The notes beneath the pieces are model-generated. The model was not told the origin of the DNA, searched no databases, and saw nothing but the letters and a program-made list of their open reading frames with translations. The translations under genes and the position numbers were made by a program. Shown piece after piece: positions 34,919 through 43,607 of a stretch of DNA of 45,320 bases (positions within the stretch are counted from its first letter, which is position 1; each line of letters opens with the position of its first letter). The stretch is taken from positions 1-45,320 of the forward strand of contig JAFSNR010000022.1 of assembly GCA_017443345.1 (NCBI GenBank), read 5' to 3'. The stretch is from Prevotella sp. GTDB taxonomy: Bacteria > Bacteroidota > Bacteroidia > Bacteroidales > Bacteroidaceae.

Positions 34919-35563
34919 TTAGTGCAGATAGGGATTGTAGCGCAGTTCCTCACCGATATTGGTCTTCGGCCCGTGTCCGCTGTAGACCACCGTATCAGCA
35001 GGCAGTTTCCCAACCACGTTCCTCAGGCTGTTCATGAGATCTTCGTATGAACCGCCTTTGAAGTCCGTGCGCCCTACACTCATCCTAAAGAGCGTGTCGC
35101 CCGAGAAGGCCACCTTCTCTTCCTCACAATAGAACACCACGCCTCCAGGTGTGTGACCTGGCGTCTTCAGCACCTTTAGTTCGTGGTTGCCGAAGCGGAT
35201 GACCTCATCGGCATCAAAGAAACGTCCGGCCTTGGGAAAATCGCGTCTCAGGGGCGCACCCACGATGTCCTTGAACTGTTCGTTCAGGTCGTTGATGAGG
35301 AAGGCGTCTTCAGCAGCGATCTCTGGTCTCAGTCCGTAGGTCTGGAAGATGGTGTCGATGCCGAAGTTATGGTCGAAGTGCCCGTGTGTGCAGAGCAGGT
35401 GCTTGGGCGTCAGTCCTTCCTGCGCGATATATTGGGTGATGGCTGTGCGCTCCTCTTCGTAGTAGGCGCCACAGTCGATGATGACGCACTCCTTGGTCTC
35501 ATCGCTCACCACGTAAGTGTTCTCCTGTAACAGGTTACATTGTAAACATTGAACTTTAAACAT
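34919..35563 (-). CDS. MBL-fold metallohydrolase (glyoxalase II-like)
   Basis: A 214-residue metallo-beta-lactamase-fold protein with the two-metal motif THGHFDHNFG (HxHxDH), further ligands in KTPGHTPGGVV and AFSGDTLF, and a C-terminal YSGHGPKT His. It belongs to the YcbL/glyoxalase II-like subgroup, hydrolysing thioesters or related compounds; substrate not known. The start at ATG 35563 (MFKVQCLQCNLLQEN) is the family-like one; the frame is open upstream into rsmG. Confidence 0.9.
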   Translation of the reverse strand: MFKVQCLQCNLLQENTYVVSDETKECVIIDCGAYYEEERTAITQYIAQEGLTPKHLLCTHGHFDHNFGIDTIFQTYGLRPEIAAEDAFLINDLNEQFKDIVGAPLRRDFPKAGRFFDADEVIRFGNHELKVLKTPGHTPGGVVFYCEEEKVAFSGDTLFRMSVGRTDFKGGSYEDLMNSLRNVVGKLPADTVVYSGHGPKTNIGEELRYNPYLH

Positions 35564-35574
35564 AATGATGAATG

Positions 35575-36201
35575 TTAAATCGGCAGATATATCACGTGTT
35601 TCCCTTTGAACCATTCTTCTTTGAAGAAGGAACTGATGTCGGTGGTCTGAACGATCTTATGGAAGGGCTGTAGCTCAGCCTGCAAGTCGCCCCCCTTCAG
35701 ACACAACACCCCATTTGGTAGGGCGTTCCGCTGTGGTTTGGCGATGTTCTTTCTCACAATCTTCACCAGGTCGGGTAGGGGCATGACGGCCCTGCTGACC
35801 ACAAAGTCGTACTTCCCTTTCTCCTCCTCACCACGCAGATGCTCCGGCTGGCAGTTCTTCAGTCCGATGGCATTCGCCACTTCCTGGGCCACACGGATCT
35901 TCTTGCCTGTGCCATCGATCAGCTTGAAGTGGCACTCGGGAAAGAGGATGGCGAGGGGGATACCTGGGAATCCACCACCTGTGCCGAAGTCCAGGATCTC
36001 CGTACCAGGACGGAAGTTCACGACCTTGGCAATGGCCAGCGAGTGGAGCACGTGGTGCTCGTAGAGGTTGTCGATATCCTTGCGCGAGATGACGTTGATC
36101 TTCGCATTCCACTCACGATACAGCTCGTCGAGGGCCTCAAACTGTCTTTGCTGTTCCTCGCTGATCTGTGGGAAATAGGTTCTGATGATATCTGATGTCA
36201 T
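35575..36201 (-). CDS. rsmG: 16S rRNA m7G527 methyltransferase
   Basis: A 208-residue SAM-dependent methyltransferase (GidB). It has ILDFGTGGGFPGIPLAI, KLIDGTGKKIRVAQ and the SRAVMPLPDLVK region. Loss of RsmG gives low-level streptomycin resistance in other bacteria. The ATG at 36201 is used, four bases after the upstream lipoprotein stop; the frame extends to a TTG at 36216. Length is slightly above E. coli GidB. Confidence 0.95.
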   Translation of the reverse strand: MTSDIIRTYFPQISEEQQRQFEALDELYREWNAKINVISRKDIDNLYEHHVLHSLAIAKVVNFRPGTEILDFGTGGGFPGIPLAILFPECHFKLIDGTGKKIRVAQEVANAIGLKNCQPEHLRGEEEKGKYDFVVSRAVMPLPDLVKIVRKNIAKPQRNALPNGVLCLKGGDLQAELQPFHKIVQTTDISSFFKEEWFKGKHVIYLPI

Positions 36202-36205
36202 GTCT

Positions 36206-37003
36206 TTAATAGTCAAATGAGTTCTTGAGGATCTTATCCACGTCGCTATACGGGATGATGAGTTCCGTCGCTCCCATCGTGTAGGGTGCTATCTCGTAGG
36301 GGTTATAGTAGAAGGTGATGGTCTCTTCTCCGAGGATGAAATTCTCCGTGGGGAACATGTCCATCGCGTTGAGATAACCCTTTTCCTTCAGCGCTGCGAG
36401 GTCTTCAGAGCCCGTCTTCTCCTTCAGGGCCTTCAGCAGTATGGCCGTCAGCTGTTGCTCGTATCCCGTGGCAAAGACGTCCGAGAGTGTCAGGTGCTTC
36501 CCCGTCTCCTTGTCGAAGTTCATCACCAGCAGCTCGTTGATACCGTGCGAAGCCCCCTCGTAATAGTCGATGGTGGTCAGATACACGATGGTATGCTCAT
36601 TGCCTGTCTGCGTCTCCGTCGTGATGATATAGTGGTAGTCATACCAGGCCCGTTTGGTGGTGTCGGCCTTGTCCTGATGATATAGCGGCAGCAGGGTGTT
36701 CTTATAGTTCTGGATGTAATTCTGTGTGAACTGCTCAGCCGCAGCCTCTATCGAGATGTCCTGCATGTTGAAGAGTCGCTCCACCAGGTATTCGTTGATC
36801 ACTTGGGCAGCTTTACCCGATTTCTGTCTGGCATTCTGAACCTTCAGGCTGACACTACAGTTAGGCGAGAGGTCTTCGTCCGTGAGATCCACCGTCTTCT
36901 CCATGCTGATCGTCTCGAACCACACCTCCTGATCATCGCCCCCCTTGCAGCTGGCGAACAACCACAAGGAAACCACGAAAAAGGTCAGAATTTTTCCATT
37001 CAT
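36206..37003 (-). CDS. DUF3298/RsiV-like lipoprotein
   Basis: A 265-residue exported protein with a lipoprotein signal (MNGKILTFFVVSLWLFASC, lipobox LFASC). The remainder resembles DUF4163/DUF3298 proteins: a VSLKVQNARQ-type N-terminal part and HTIVYLTTIDYYEGASHGI and PTENFILGEETITFYYNPYEIAPYT (cited in part) near the C-terminus. Function unknown; relatives include the RsiV anti-sigma periplasmic domain, which binds lysozyme. Start ATG 37003 is supported by a promoter box at 37030-37037. Upstream of rsmG in the same unit. Confidence 0.82.
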   Translation of the reverse strand: MNGKILTFFVVSLWLFASCKGGDDQEVWFETISMEKTVDLTDEDLSPNCSVSLKVQNARQKSGKAAQVINEYLVERLFNMQDISIEAAAEQFTQNYIQNYKNTLLPLYHQDKADTTKRAWYDYHYIITTETQTGNEHTIVYLTTIDYYEGASHGINELLVMNFDKETGKHLTLSDVFATGYEQQLTAILLKALKEKTGSEDLAALKEKGYLNAMDMFPTENFILGEETITFYYNPYEIAPYTMGATELIIPYSDVDKILKNSFDY

Positions 37004-37029
37004 GATCTTGTTAAAGCTATATTTTGGCA

Positions 37030-37061
37030 CAAAAATACACTAAAATCTTGAAAAAAGCAAA
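37030..37061 (-). promoter_or_regulatory. Promoter of the lipoprotein-rsmG unit
   Basis: Minus strand TTTG (37058-37061), 20 bp, TATTTTTG (37030-37037): full consensus, 26 bases before ATG 37003. Confidence 0.7.
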
Positions 37062-37079
37062 TTTCTCATCCAAAATTAT

Positions 37080-37087
37080 TAATTTTG
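37080..37087 (+). promoter_or_regulatory. -7 box of the HAD phosphatase-MFS unit
   Basis: TAATTTTG, matching TAnnTTTG, 19 bases before ATG 37107. No clear -33. Confidence 0.5.
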
Positions 37088-37106
37088 CACCCAAAATTTT
37101 TAAGAT

Positions 37107-37760
37107 ATGCAGGAAACAAAGTTCAAAGCGGCACTGTTCGACCTCGATGGCGTCGTGTTCGACACCGAGCCCCAGTACTCGATTTTCTGGGGGATGATCT
37201 GTCGCCAGTACCACCCTGAGCACCCTGGTCTGGAACATGAGATCAAGGGGTCCACCCTCGTTCAGATCTACGATCGGTGGTTCAGTGGTCCGTTGGAGTC
37301 CGAGCGTGCTGACGTGACCCGTCGCCTCGATGCCTACGAGCAGTCGATGCACTACGATTATATCTCCGGCTTCGAAGCCCTGATTGCCGATCTTCATGCC
37401 CACGGGGTGAAGACTGCAGTCGTCACGAGTTCGAATATCCCCAAGATGGAGAGTGTCTATCGCTACCAGCCTGCCTTCCGCACGCTGTTCGACGCCATCC
37501 TGACCTCAGAGGATTTCTCACGTAGCAAACCCGATCCCGACTGTTATCTCCGTGCAGCCCAGCGTCTGGGTGTTGACATCTCGGAGTGTATCGTCTTCGA
37601 GGACAGCTTCAACGGTCTCCGTTCAGGTCGTGCTGCTGAGATGAAGGTTGTAGGTCTGGCCACGACCAATAGTGCCGAGGCGATTGCTCCTTATTCTGAT
37701 CTACAGATATCCGATTATCAGGATGTCAGTTTCGATACGTTTTCTTCGCTTCTTTCGTAA
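37107..37760 (+). CDS. HAD-superfamily phosphatase (beta-phosphoglucomutase-like)
   Basis: A 217-residue HAD hydrolase with motif I FDLDGVVFDTEP, motif II VVTSSN, motif III Lys in SRSKPDPDCYL and motif IV CIVFEDSFNGLRSGRAA, with a helical cap between I and II. It is of the sugar-phosphate phosphatase or phosphoglucomutase type; substrate not predictable. It is followed by an MFS gene after three bases, so transport and dephosphorylation may be linked (inference). Confidence 0.9.
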   Translation: MQETKFKAALFDLDGVVFDTEPQYSIFWGMICRQYHPEHPGLEHEIKGSTLVQIYDRWFSGPLESERADVTRRLDAYEQSMHYDYISGFEALIADLHAHGVKTAVVTSSNIPKMESVYRYQPAFRTLFDAILTSEDFSRSKPDPDCYLRAAQRLGVDISECIVFEDSFNGLRSGRAAEMKVVGLATTNSAEAIAPYSDLQISDYQDVSFDTFSSLLS

Positions 37761-37763
37761 CAG

Positions 37764-38939
37764 ATGAATTCACAGAACACACCAGTACATATCCGTCTCT
37801 GGCATCGCGACTTCTGGTTGATGGCCATTGCCAACTTGTTGCTGACGATGTCTGTCTATATGTTGATACCGACGATGCCCCGTTGGTTCATCGATGTCCA
37901 GAACTTCTCTCCGTTGGAGACGGGACTGTCTATGGCTGCCTTCGGCTTTGGCCTGTTTGCCTTCGGCTCGTTTGTGTCGTTCCTGGTACAGCGTTATCGT
38001 CGTCATCATGTCTGCATGTGGTCCGTCGTGGCGATGGCAGCCCTGCTCTTTTCGCTCTATTATTTCGACAGCCACGTCTGTCAGTTCGTGGAGATCCCGA
38101 TGGTGTTGCTCCACCGTTTCTTCTTGGGTGCCACATTCGGACTGGCCCAGATGGTGCTCACCAGTACGCTGATCATCGACACTTGTGAGAGTTATCAGCG
38201 AACGGAGGCCAATCATTCTGCAGCGTGGTTTGGGCGCTTTGGGCTGTCACTGGGCCCTTTGGCGGGCTTGTTGATCGATCGTTTCATGGGTTTCGATGCC
38301 GTGCTGCTGGCTGCTGCTGGCGTTTTGGCCGTCAGCGTGGTACTCATCATGATGGTCAACTTCCCCTTCCGTGCCCCCGCTGACGATGTGCCCACGACGA
38401 GTCTCGACCGTTTCTTCCTGACGCAGGGCTTCCCCCTCTATGTCAACCTCCAGCTGGTGTCTCTGGCGATAGGCATCCTGTTGTCGGTGGTCTTCTCCGA
38501 CCTGTTCTTCGCCATGATGATGGTCGGCTTCCTCTTGGCTATCATGGCCCAACGCATAGTCTTCCGTGATGCCGAACTGAAGAGTGAGGTGGTGACGGGA
38601 CTGATCCTTATCGCTGTGGCCCTGTTGATGATGATGACGCGCACCCAACAGGTGGTCCACTATGCGGCGCCGATGTTTGTCGGCATTGGTACAGGACTGA
38701 TCGCCTCGCGCTTCCTGCTCTATTTCATCAAACTGAGCCGTCATTGTCAGCGAGGCACGACGCAGAGCACGTTCATGCTCGGGTGGGAGAGTGGTCTTGC
38801 CTGGGGACTGGGCATCGGATTGGCGCTGTCCTATGGCCGTCCGCAACTGGCCCTGATGATGTCGCTGGGTTGTGTCGTCATCGCCCTGCTGATGTACCAC
38901 TTCGTTCACGACTGGTTTACACGTCACAAGAACAGATAA
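37764..38939 (+). CDS. MFS transporter
   Basis: A 391-residue membrane protein with about 12 hydrophobic segments and a short cytoplasmic loop rich in Arg/His (QRYRRHHVC) between helices 2 and 3, the usual position of the MFS basic motif. Several conserved Gly-rich helices are present. Substrate unknown; drug or sugar export are both possible. Co-transcribed with the HAD phosphatase. A run of Ts and an inverted repeat follow the stop. Confidence 0.88.
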   Translation: MNSQNTPVHIRLWHRDFWLMAIANLLLTMSVYMLIPTMPRWFIDVQNFSPLETGLSMAAFGFGLFAFGSFVSFLVQRYRRHHVCMWSVVAMAALLFSLYYFDSHVCQFVEIPMVLLHRFFLGATFGLAQMVLTSTLIIDTCESYQRTEANHSAAWFGRFGLSLGPLAGLLIDRFMGFDAVLLAAAGVLAVSVVLIMMVNFPFRAPADDVPTTSLDRFFLTQGFPLYVNLQLVSLAIGILLSVVFSDLFFAMMMVGFLLAIMAQRIVFRDAELKSEVVTGLILIAVALLMMMTRTQQVVHYAAPMFVGIGTGLIASRFLLYFIKLSRHCQRGTTQSTFMLGWESGLAWGLGIGLALSYGRPQLALMMSLGCVVIALLMYHFVHDWFTRHKNR

Positions 38940-38944
38940 TTTTT

Positions 38945-39041
38945 TTTAGAGTTTATAGTTTAAAGTTTATAGTTTATAGTTGATTACCTTGCAAGCCATT
39001 CTGCCTGTAGAACAAATCATCTATAAACTATAAACTCTAAA
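38945..39041. repeat. Inverted period-7 repeats between convergent genes
   Basis: TTTATAG-type heptamers (38945-38981) are mirrored by CTATAAA-type heptamers (39021-39047). A perfect 18-bp match (38945-38962 with 39024-39041) can form a long stem over a 61-base loop. It lies between the convergent MFS and rpiB genes, where it may limit read-through, but it lacks a clean T-tract. Confidence 0.75.
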
Positions 39042-39048
39042 CTAAAAA

Positions 39049-39486
39049 TCAAACAGGTATTTTATCAATACGTTTCTGATGTCTTCCACCTTCGAACTCG
39101 GTGGTGAAGTACTCGTCCATGATGGCACGAGCCGTCTCCTCAGAAATGAAGCGACCAGGCATCACCAGCACGTTCGCATTGTTGTGCTGACGAATCAGGT
39201 GGGCAATCTCTGGAATCCAGCAGAGACCGGCACGGATCGACTGGTGCTTGTTGAGTGTCATGTTGATGCCCTCACCTGAGCCACAGATGGCGATACCTGG
39301 GAACACCTCGCCCTTCTCGATGCCCTCAGCCAGCGCGTGGCCGAAGTCAGAGTAGTCGCATGAGTCCTCGGTATAGGTACCATAGTCCTTATACTCGTAG
39401 CCCTTCTCCTCGAGGTACTTCTTTACGATTTGTTTTAAGGCAAAGCCAGCGTGGTCGCTGGCAATGCCTATGGTCTTAACGTCCAT
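39049..39486 (-). CDS. rpiB: Ribose-5-phosphate isomerase B
   Basis: A 145-residue RpiB/LacAB-family isomerase interconverting ribulose-5-phosphate and ribose-5-phosphate. It has GIASDHAGFALK, DYGTYTEDSCDYSDF, CGSGEGINMTLNK (with the reactive-Cys loop) and the NVLVMPGRFI segment. Start ATG 39486; the frame extends a little further only with a TTG. Downstream of transketolase, giving two non-oxidative pentose phosphate steps in one unit. Confidence 0.95.
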   Translation of the reverse strand: MDVKTIGIASDHAGFALKQIVKKYLEEKGYEYKDYGTYTEDSCDYSDFGHALAEGIEKGEVFPGIAICGSGEGINMTLNKHQSIRAGLCWIPEIAHLIRQHNNANVLVMPGRFISEETARAIMDEYFTTEFEGGRHQKRIDKIPV

Positions 39487-39516
39487 AATTGTCAATTATC
39501 AATTGTCAATTATCAA
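39487..39516. repeat. Period-7 spacer (TTGATAA/TTGACAA) between tkt and rpiB
   Basis: Four ATTGTCA/ATTATCA heptamers; on the coding strand TTGATAA and TTGACAA alternate and run to the rpiB ATG. Confidence 0.85.
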
Positions 39517-41529
39517 TTACGCAAGTAAAGCCTTTACTTGCTTATACACGTTCTCACCGGTGAAGCCGAGCTTTTCGTCGAGCACCTTGTAAGGAGCAGA
39601 GAAACCGAAGCTCTCGAGTCCCCATACAGTACCGTCGGCACCTACCAGACCCTCGAGGTTCACGGGCAGACCAGCGGTCAAACCGAACTTCTTCTTACCA
39701 GCGGGCAGAACGCTCTGCTGATACTCCTTGCTCTGAGCGCGGAACAGACCCTCAGAAGGAACGCTGACCACGCGCGTCTTGATGCCATCGGCAGCCAACA
39801 GCTTAGCACCAGCCTCGAGGGTAGAAACCTCTGAACCTGAAGCGAGCAGGATGACGTCGTAGTCCTCGTCTGAGCCAGCAACCACGTAAGCACCCTTGGT
39901 AGCCTGTGTGTAGTCGTTGCCCTCGGGCAGCATCTCGATGTTCTGACGAGAGAAGATAAGAGCCGTAGGCGTATCGATGTTCTCCATAGCCATGCGCCAG
40001 CAAACGGTGGTCTCCTCGGCATCGGCAGGACGAACTACGAGTACGGAGTTCTTGCCGTGGTGGTTCTTCAGCTTCTCCATCAAGCGGATCTGTGCCTCCT
40101 GCTCAACGGGCTCGTGGGTAGGACCGTCCTCACCAACGCGGAAGGCATCGTGAGTCCAGATGAACTTCACGGGGAGCTCCATCAAGGCAGCCATACGAAC
40201 GGCAGGCTTCATGTAGTCAGAGAATACGAAGAAGGTACCGCAAGCGGGGATGACACCACCGTGCAGAGCCATACCGATACAGCAGCAAGCCATAGTGAGC
40301 TCAGCAACTCCAGCCTCGAAGAATGCACCGCTGAAGTCGCCACGAACGAGGTCGTGCGTCTTCTTGAGGAAGCCGTTGGTGTTATCCGAGTTAGAGAGGT
40401 CGGCCGATGCGCAGATCATGTTGGGCACCTGCTCAGCCAGCTGACCGAGAACGGCTGCAGAGGCACTACGAGTAGCGCTGCCAGCCTTCTGCTCAACCTT
40501 GCTCCAGTCAATCTTCGGAGCCTTACCGCTGAACCACTCCTCGAGCTGGGCAGCCTTCTCGGGATTAGCCTTGGCCCACTCAGCCTTCTGTGCATAGCGC
40601 TCAGCGCAGATCTTCTTCAGTTCCTCAGCACGCTTTGCATAGAGCTCCTGAACCTCTGGGAAGATCTGGAATGGGTTCTCAGGATCAGCACCCAGGTTCT
40701 TCATCGTGTTGATGTAAGCATCGCCACCGAGAGGAGCACCGTGAGTAGCGCAGTTCGACTCGTATGAGCTGTTGTCAGCCTTACGGGCACCCTTACCCAT
40801 CACGCAGTGACCGATGATGAGGCTTGGACGCTCCTTCTCAGCCTGAGCCTTCTTGATGGCCTCACGGATCTGGTCAACGTCGTTACCGTCGATCTTCTGT
40901 ACATACCAGCCCCAAGCCTCGTACTTCTTGGCGGTATCCTCGCAGGTCACCACCTCAGTCTTGGTAGAGAGCTGAATATCGTTAGCGTCGTAGAACATGA
41001 TCAGGTTGTCGAGGCCGAGGTTACCAGCGATACGGCCGGCACCCTGAGAGATCTCCTCCTGCACGCCACCGTCAGAGATGTAGGCATAGATGGTCTGGTT
41101 CATCACGTCGCCCAGACGAGCCTTCAGGAACTTAGCGGCGATGGCAGCACCTACTGCGAAGCAGTGACCCTGTCCGAGAGGACCAGAGGTGTTCTCGATA
41201 CCACGCTCAATCTCGCGCTCGGGGTGACCGGGAGTCACTGAACCCCACTGACGCAGGTTCTTCAGATCCTCGAGTGTGTATTTTCCAATCAGAGTGAGCT
41301 GGCTGTAGAGCATTGGAGCCATGTGACCTGGATCGAGGAAGAAACGGTCGCGACCCTCCCATGCGGGATTCTCGGGATCGTATACCAGGAACTCACTGTA
41401 CAGCGTGTTGATGAAATCAGCACCACCCATTGCACCGCCGGGGTGACCCGACTTTGCCTTTTCAACCATAGAAGCAGCCAGGATACGGATATTATCCGCT
41501 GCCATGTTCATAACTTTGTTGTCGTTCAT
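39517..41529 (-). CDS. tkt: Transketolase
   Basis: A 670-residue thiamine-diphosphate enzyme transferring two-carbon units between sugar phosphates. It has GHPGGAMGGADF, the cofactor-binding ISDGGVQEEISQGAGRIA segment with later DAND, and in the pyrimidine domain GVAELTMACCCIGMALHGG and THDAFRVGEDGPTHEPVEQ. Length is that of bacterial transketolases. Transcribed from its own promoter (41574-41605) and followed by rpiB. Confidence 0.97.
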   Translation of the reverse strand: MNDNKVMNMAADNIRILAASMVEKAKSGHPGGAMGGADFINTLYSEFLVYDPENPAWEGRDRFFLDPGHMAPMLYSQLTLIGKYTLEDLKNLRQWGSVTPGHPEREIERGIENTSGPLGQGHCFAVGAAIAAKFLKARLGDVMNQTIYAYISDGGVQEEISQGAGRIAGNLGLDNLIMFYDANDIQLSTKTEVVTCEDTAKKYEAWGWYVQKIDGNDVDQIREAIKKAQAEKERPSLIIGHCVMGKGARKADNSSYESNCATHGAPLGGDAYINTMKNLGADPENPFQIFPEVQELYAKRAEELKKICAERYAQKAEWAKANPEKAAQLEEWFSGKAPKIDWSKVEQKAGSATRSASAAVLGQLAEQVPNMICASADLSNSDNTNGFLKKTHDLVRGDFSGAFFEAGVAELTMACCCIGMALHGGVIPACGTFFVFSDYMKPAVRMAALMELPVKFIWTHDAFRVGEDGPTHEPVEQEAQIRLMEKLKNHHGKNSVLVVRPADAEETTVCWRMAMENIDTPTALIFSRQNIEMLPEGNDYTQATKGAYVVAGSDEDYDVILLASGSEVSTLEAGAKLLAADGIKTRVVSVPSEGLFRAQSKEYQQSVLPAGKKKFGLTAGLPVNLEGLVGADGTVWGLESFGFSAPYKVLDEKLGFTGENVYKQVKALLA

Positions 41530-41573
41530 AATGAATGAATAATTAATAAACTAGGTAATAATTTATGTGCCTG

Positions 41574-41605
41574 CAAAGATACACAAAATATCTGAATTGA
41601 CCAAA
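41574..41605 (-). promoter_or_regulatory. Promoter of tkt-rpiB
   Basis: Minus strand TTTG (41602-41605), 20 bp, TATCTTTG (41574-41581): full consensus, about 45 bases before the tkt ATG. Confidence 0.75.
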
Positions 41606-41640
41606 CTATTTAGACGTTTTTTAGAAATATGTCCAAAATG

Positions 41641-41672
41641 TTTGGAGTTTCATCCGATTTTTACTATCTTTG
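41641..41672 (+). promoter_or_regulatory. Promoter of the lipoprotein hydrolase gene
   Basis: TTTG (41641-41644), 20 bp, TATCTTTG (41665-41672): full consensus, 36 bases before ATG 41709. Confidence 0.75.
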
Positions 41673-41708
41673 CGCCCACATAAGTATTTAACTACCTAAC
41701 TGAAAGAA

Positions 41709-42995
41709 ATGAAAAAGGGTCTATATTTAATCATGTTCTGGGTGATGCTGCTCTCTGCTGGAGTAGTGACCACGTCATGTAGTTCAGACGACAGTCCGAG
41801 TCCCGTCGAGGAGCCGGCCAAGAGTACCCCCGATGTCCGCATTACCGAGACCATCCGCATGGCTGATAAGAAGGCAACGGTCTATAACATCGAATATCCT
41901 TCCGTCGACCCCTTCGGCAAACCCGTGACGCTCTCGGGCAGCATCGTCGTAGGCGACGAGGTGGATGCCAACAACAAGAAGGCCGAGGGAATGGTGCTCT
42001 ATAACCACTTCACCGTGTTCCACAAGAGTGAGTGCCCCTCTAAGGGCGACGTGGGCGTGCCCCTGTTGGTCGTTGGCAGTAAGATGATTGCTGTCGCTGC
42101 CGACTACTACGGCTTCGGCGTCACCGAGGACAAGGATCAGGCATACTGCATCTCACGTGTCAATGCCCAGGCCAGTGTCGATGCCCTGTTGGCTGCACGG
42201 GAGTTGCTCAAGGAGAAGGGTTACACCTGGGAAGACCGCCTGTTCAACCTAGGCTATTCGCAGGGCGGTCAGACCTCCATGGGCGTGCTGCGCCTGGTGG
42301 CCGAGAAATATCCCGACATCAAGGTGACCCACACCGTCGCTGGTGGTGGTCCTTACGACATCGGTGAGACCTATCGCCAGCTCGTCAGCATGGGCGAGAG
42401 CACCATGCCCTCCACCGTTATCAGCTCCGTATGGGCCTACAACGAGTACGCCCCCCTGGGCATCAACAACGCCGACATGTTCAAGGACGATATTCTCCAG
42501 AAGATCCCCGTCTATCTGCTCTCCAAGAACTATCACCGAGCCGAGATCGAGCAGCATCTGGGCTACACGAAGTTCACCGACATGTTCTATCCAGTCATGT
42601 TCGACTTTGGCAGCGACATCTCCAAGAAGCTGATGGCGGCCTTCGAGAACGACAACCTCTGTAAGGGCTGGACGCCACGCAAGACCGAGCGCATCACGCT
42701 GGTACACAACGAGCTCGACGGCTGCGTGCCTTATGCCAATGCCACCAATATGGCCGACTTCCTCGAGAAGCAAGGCTTCAAGGTCGACAGAGGCACCACC
42801 GACGACAGATACGTGGACGGCAAGGTCTTCCTCTACCATTTCGCACTCCCCGATGGCTTCCTGTTATCCTCACTGGGTGCTCACGAGGCTGGCGCATTGC
42901 CCTTCACCATTGAGTTCCTGACGATTGCCTGCCACTATCTCGGTCTGAAGACCTGGTGGTTCATCCCCACAGCCGAGGACATCGAAGCCCTCTGA
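41709..42995 (+). CDS. Lipoprotein alpha/beta-hydrolase (secreted lipase/esterase-like)
   Basis: A 428-residue protein with a lipoprotein signal (MKKGLYLIMFWVMLLSAGVV, then TTSC). The fold is alpha/beta-hydrolase: nucleophile elbow GYSQGG, a likely catalytic Asp in HNELDGCVPYANA and His in LGAHEAGALPF. The architecture resembles fungal-type secretory lipase (LIP) and prolyl-oligopeptidase-like hydrolases of Bacteroidetes. Substrate unknown. Single-gene unit with its own promoter and a strong terminator. Confidence 0.85.
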   Translation: MKKGLYLIMFWVMLLSAGVVTTSCSSDDSPSPVEEPAKSTPDVRITETIRMADKKATVYNIEYPSVDPFGKPVTLSGSIVVGDEVDANNKKAEGMVLYNHFTVFHKSECPSKGDVGVPLLVVGSKMIAVAADYYGFGVTEDKDQAYCISRVNAQASVDALLAARELLKEKGYTWEDRLFNLGYSQGGQTSMGVLRLVAEKYPDIKVTHTVAGGGPYDIGETYRQLVSMGESTMPSTVISSVWAYNEYAPLGINNADMFKDDILQKIPVYLLSKNYHRAEIEQHLGYTKFTDMFYPVMFDFGSDISKKLMAAFENDNLCKGWTPRKTERITLVHNELDGCVPYANATNMADFLEKQGFKVDRGTTDDRYVDGKVFLYHFALPDGFLLSSLGAHEAGALPFTIEFLTIACHYLGLKTWWFIPTAEDIEAL

Positions 42996-43091
42996 GCAAA
43001 TCTTTCATCTTTCATCCATTTCCACCTATTTCTTATAAAATGGTCAATCATGATCACCCAGTGATTTTGTAAGATGATATAAATAATTAAA

Positions 43092-43126
43092 GCCCCCGAT
43101 AGACTTAACTATCGGGGACTTCTTTT
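43092..43126 (+). terminator. Terminator after the lipoprotein hydrolase
   Basis: A perfect 9-bp stem CCCCGATAG (43094-43102) with CTATCGGGG (43109-43117), 6-base loop, then ACTTCTTTT. On the other strand the stem is followed by an A/T-rich stretch after a short gap, so it may also end the smalltalk transcript. Confidence 0.85.
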
Positions 43127-43139
43127 AAGATTCAGGGAA

Positions 43140-43241
43140 TTAATAACCCATACAACTTGTAGCACCCAGTGCCGTCAGCACAGCTGAGATAATCGAAGCC
43201 AATATCTGCAGCGACCACTTAAGCGTTTCCTTCTTAGTCAT
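43140..43241 (-). CDS. Smalltalk-type micro-protein
   Basis: A 33-residue gene: MTKKETLKWSLQILASIISA, then VLTALGATSCMGY. It has a Lys-rich start, a hydrophobic helix and a lipobox-like GATSC near the C-terminus, the pattern of the Bacteroidales 'smalltalk' family. A strong Shine-Dalgarno (AGGAGGTGA, minus strand 43245-43253) lies three bases before the ATG, an exception in this genome. In intact loci smalltalk lies between an HU-like gene and an N-acetylmuramoyl-L-alanine amidase gene (from memory of such loci). Here the amidase is absent and HU is a remnant. Confidence 0.8.
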   Translation of the reverse strand: MTKKETLKWSLQILASIISAVLTALGATSCMGY

Positions 43242-43261
43242 AGTTCACCTCCTTTCCTAAA

Positions 43262-43308
43262 TTCAGAATTCTTCAATTTTTCAATTCTTCAATTCTTCAA
43301 TTCTTCAT
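43262..43308. repeat. Period-8 spacer (AATTCTTC units)
   Basis: AATTCTTC x4 with one AATTTTTC variant between the HU remnant and smalltalk. On the coding strand it reads GAAGAATT. Confidence 0.85.
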
Positions 43309-43418
43309 TTAGTTGCCAAGGTCAAATCCGCCGCTTTCGCCACTCTTAGTGAACTGTCTTTTCCTGGTTTCTTGCCGAGCTTCACTTCTCGGCGCTGTGC
43401 AATTACTTTAATAGCCAT
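43305..43418 (-). pseudogene. HU-like DNA-binding protein gene with deleted middle
   Basis: From ATG 43418 the frame reads MAIKVIAQRREVKLGKKPGK, the typical start of the Bacteroidetes HU-like (HU-related) protein, then turns into unrelated residues and stops at 43305-43307 (37 codons). In another frame the same stretch reads KSGESGGFDLGN and stops at 43309-43311, which looks like a genuine C-terminus of that family. Together this suggests an internal deletion with frame change, leaving N- and C-terminal stubs of a protein normally over 100 residues long. A promoter (43608-43639) remains upstream. Confidence 0.7.
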
Positions 43419-43607
43419 AATTCAATCTAGTTTTGCTTTTGTGTTGTATTAAATAATTTTGTTAATACTCTCAATGTCTCTGAAAGTCACGTTGTGCGAA
43501 GGCTTTAAAGGAAAATTTTGCTACTATTAATGCGCGCAATTTCTAGATTTAATGCTCACAATTTTAATCCTTAATGGCCGGCACTCCGATCTTTTCTTTC
43601 GACAATG

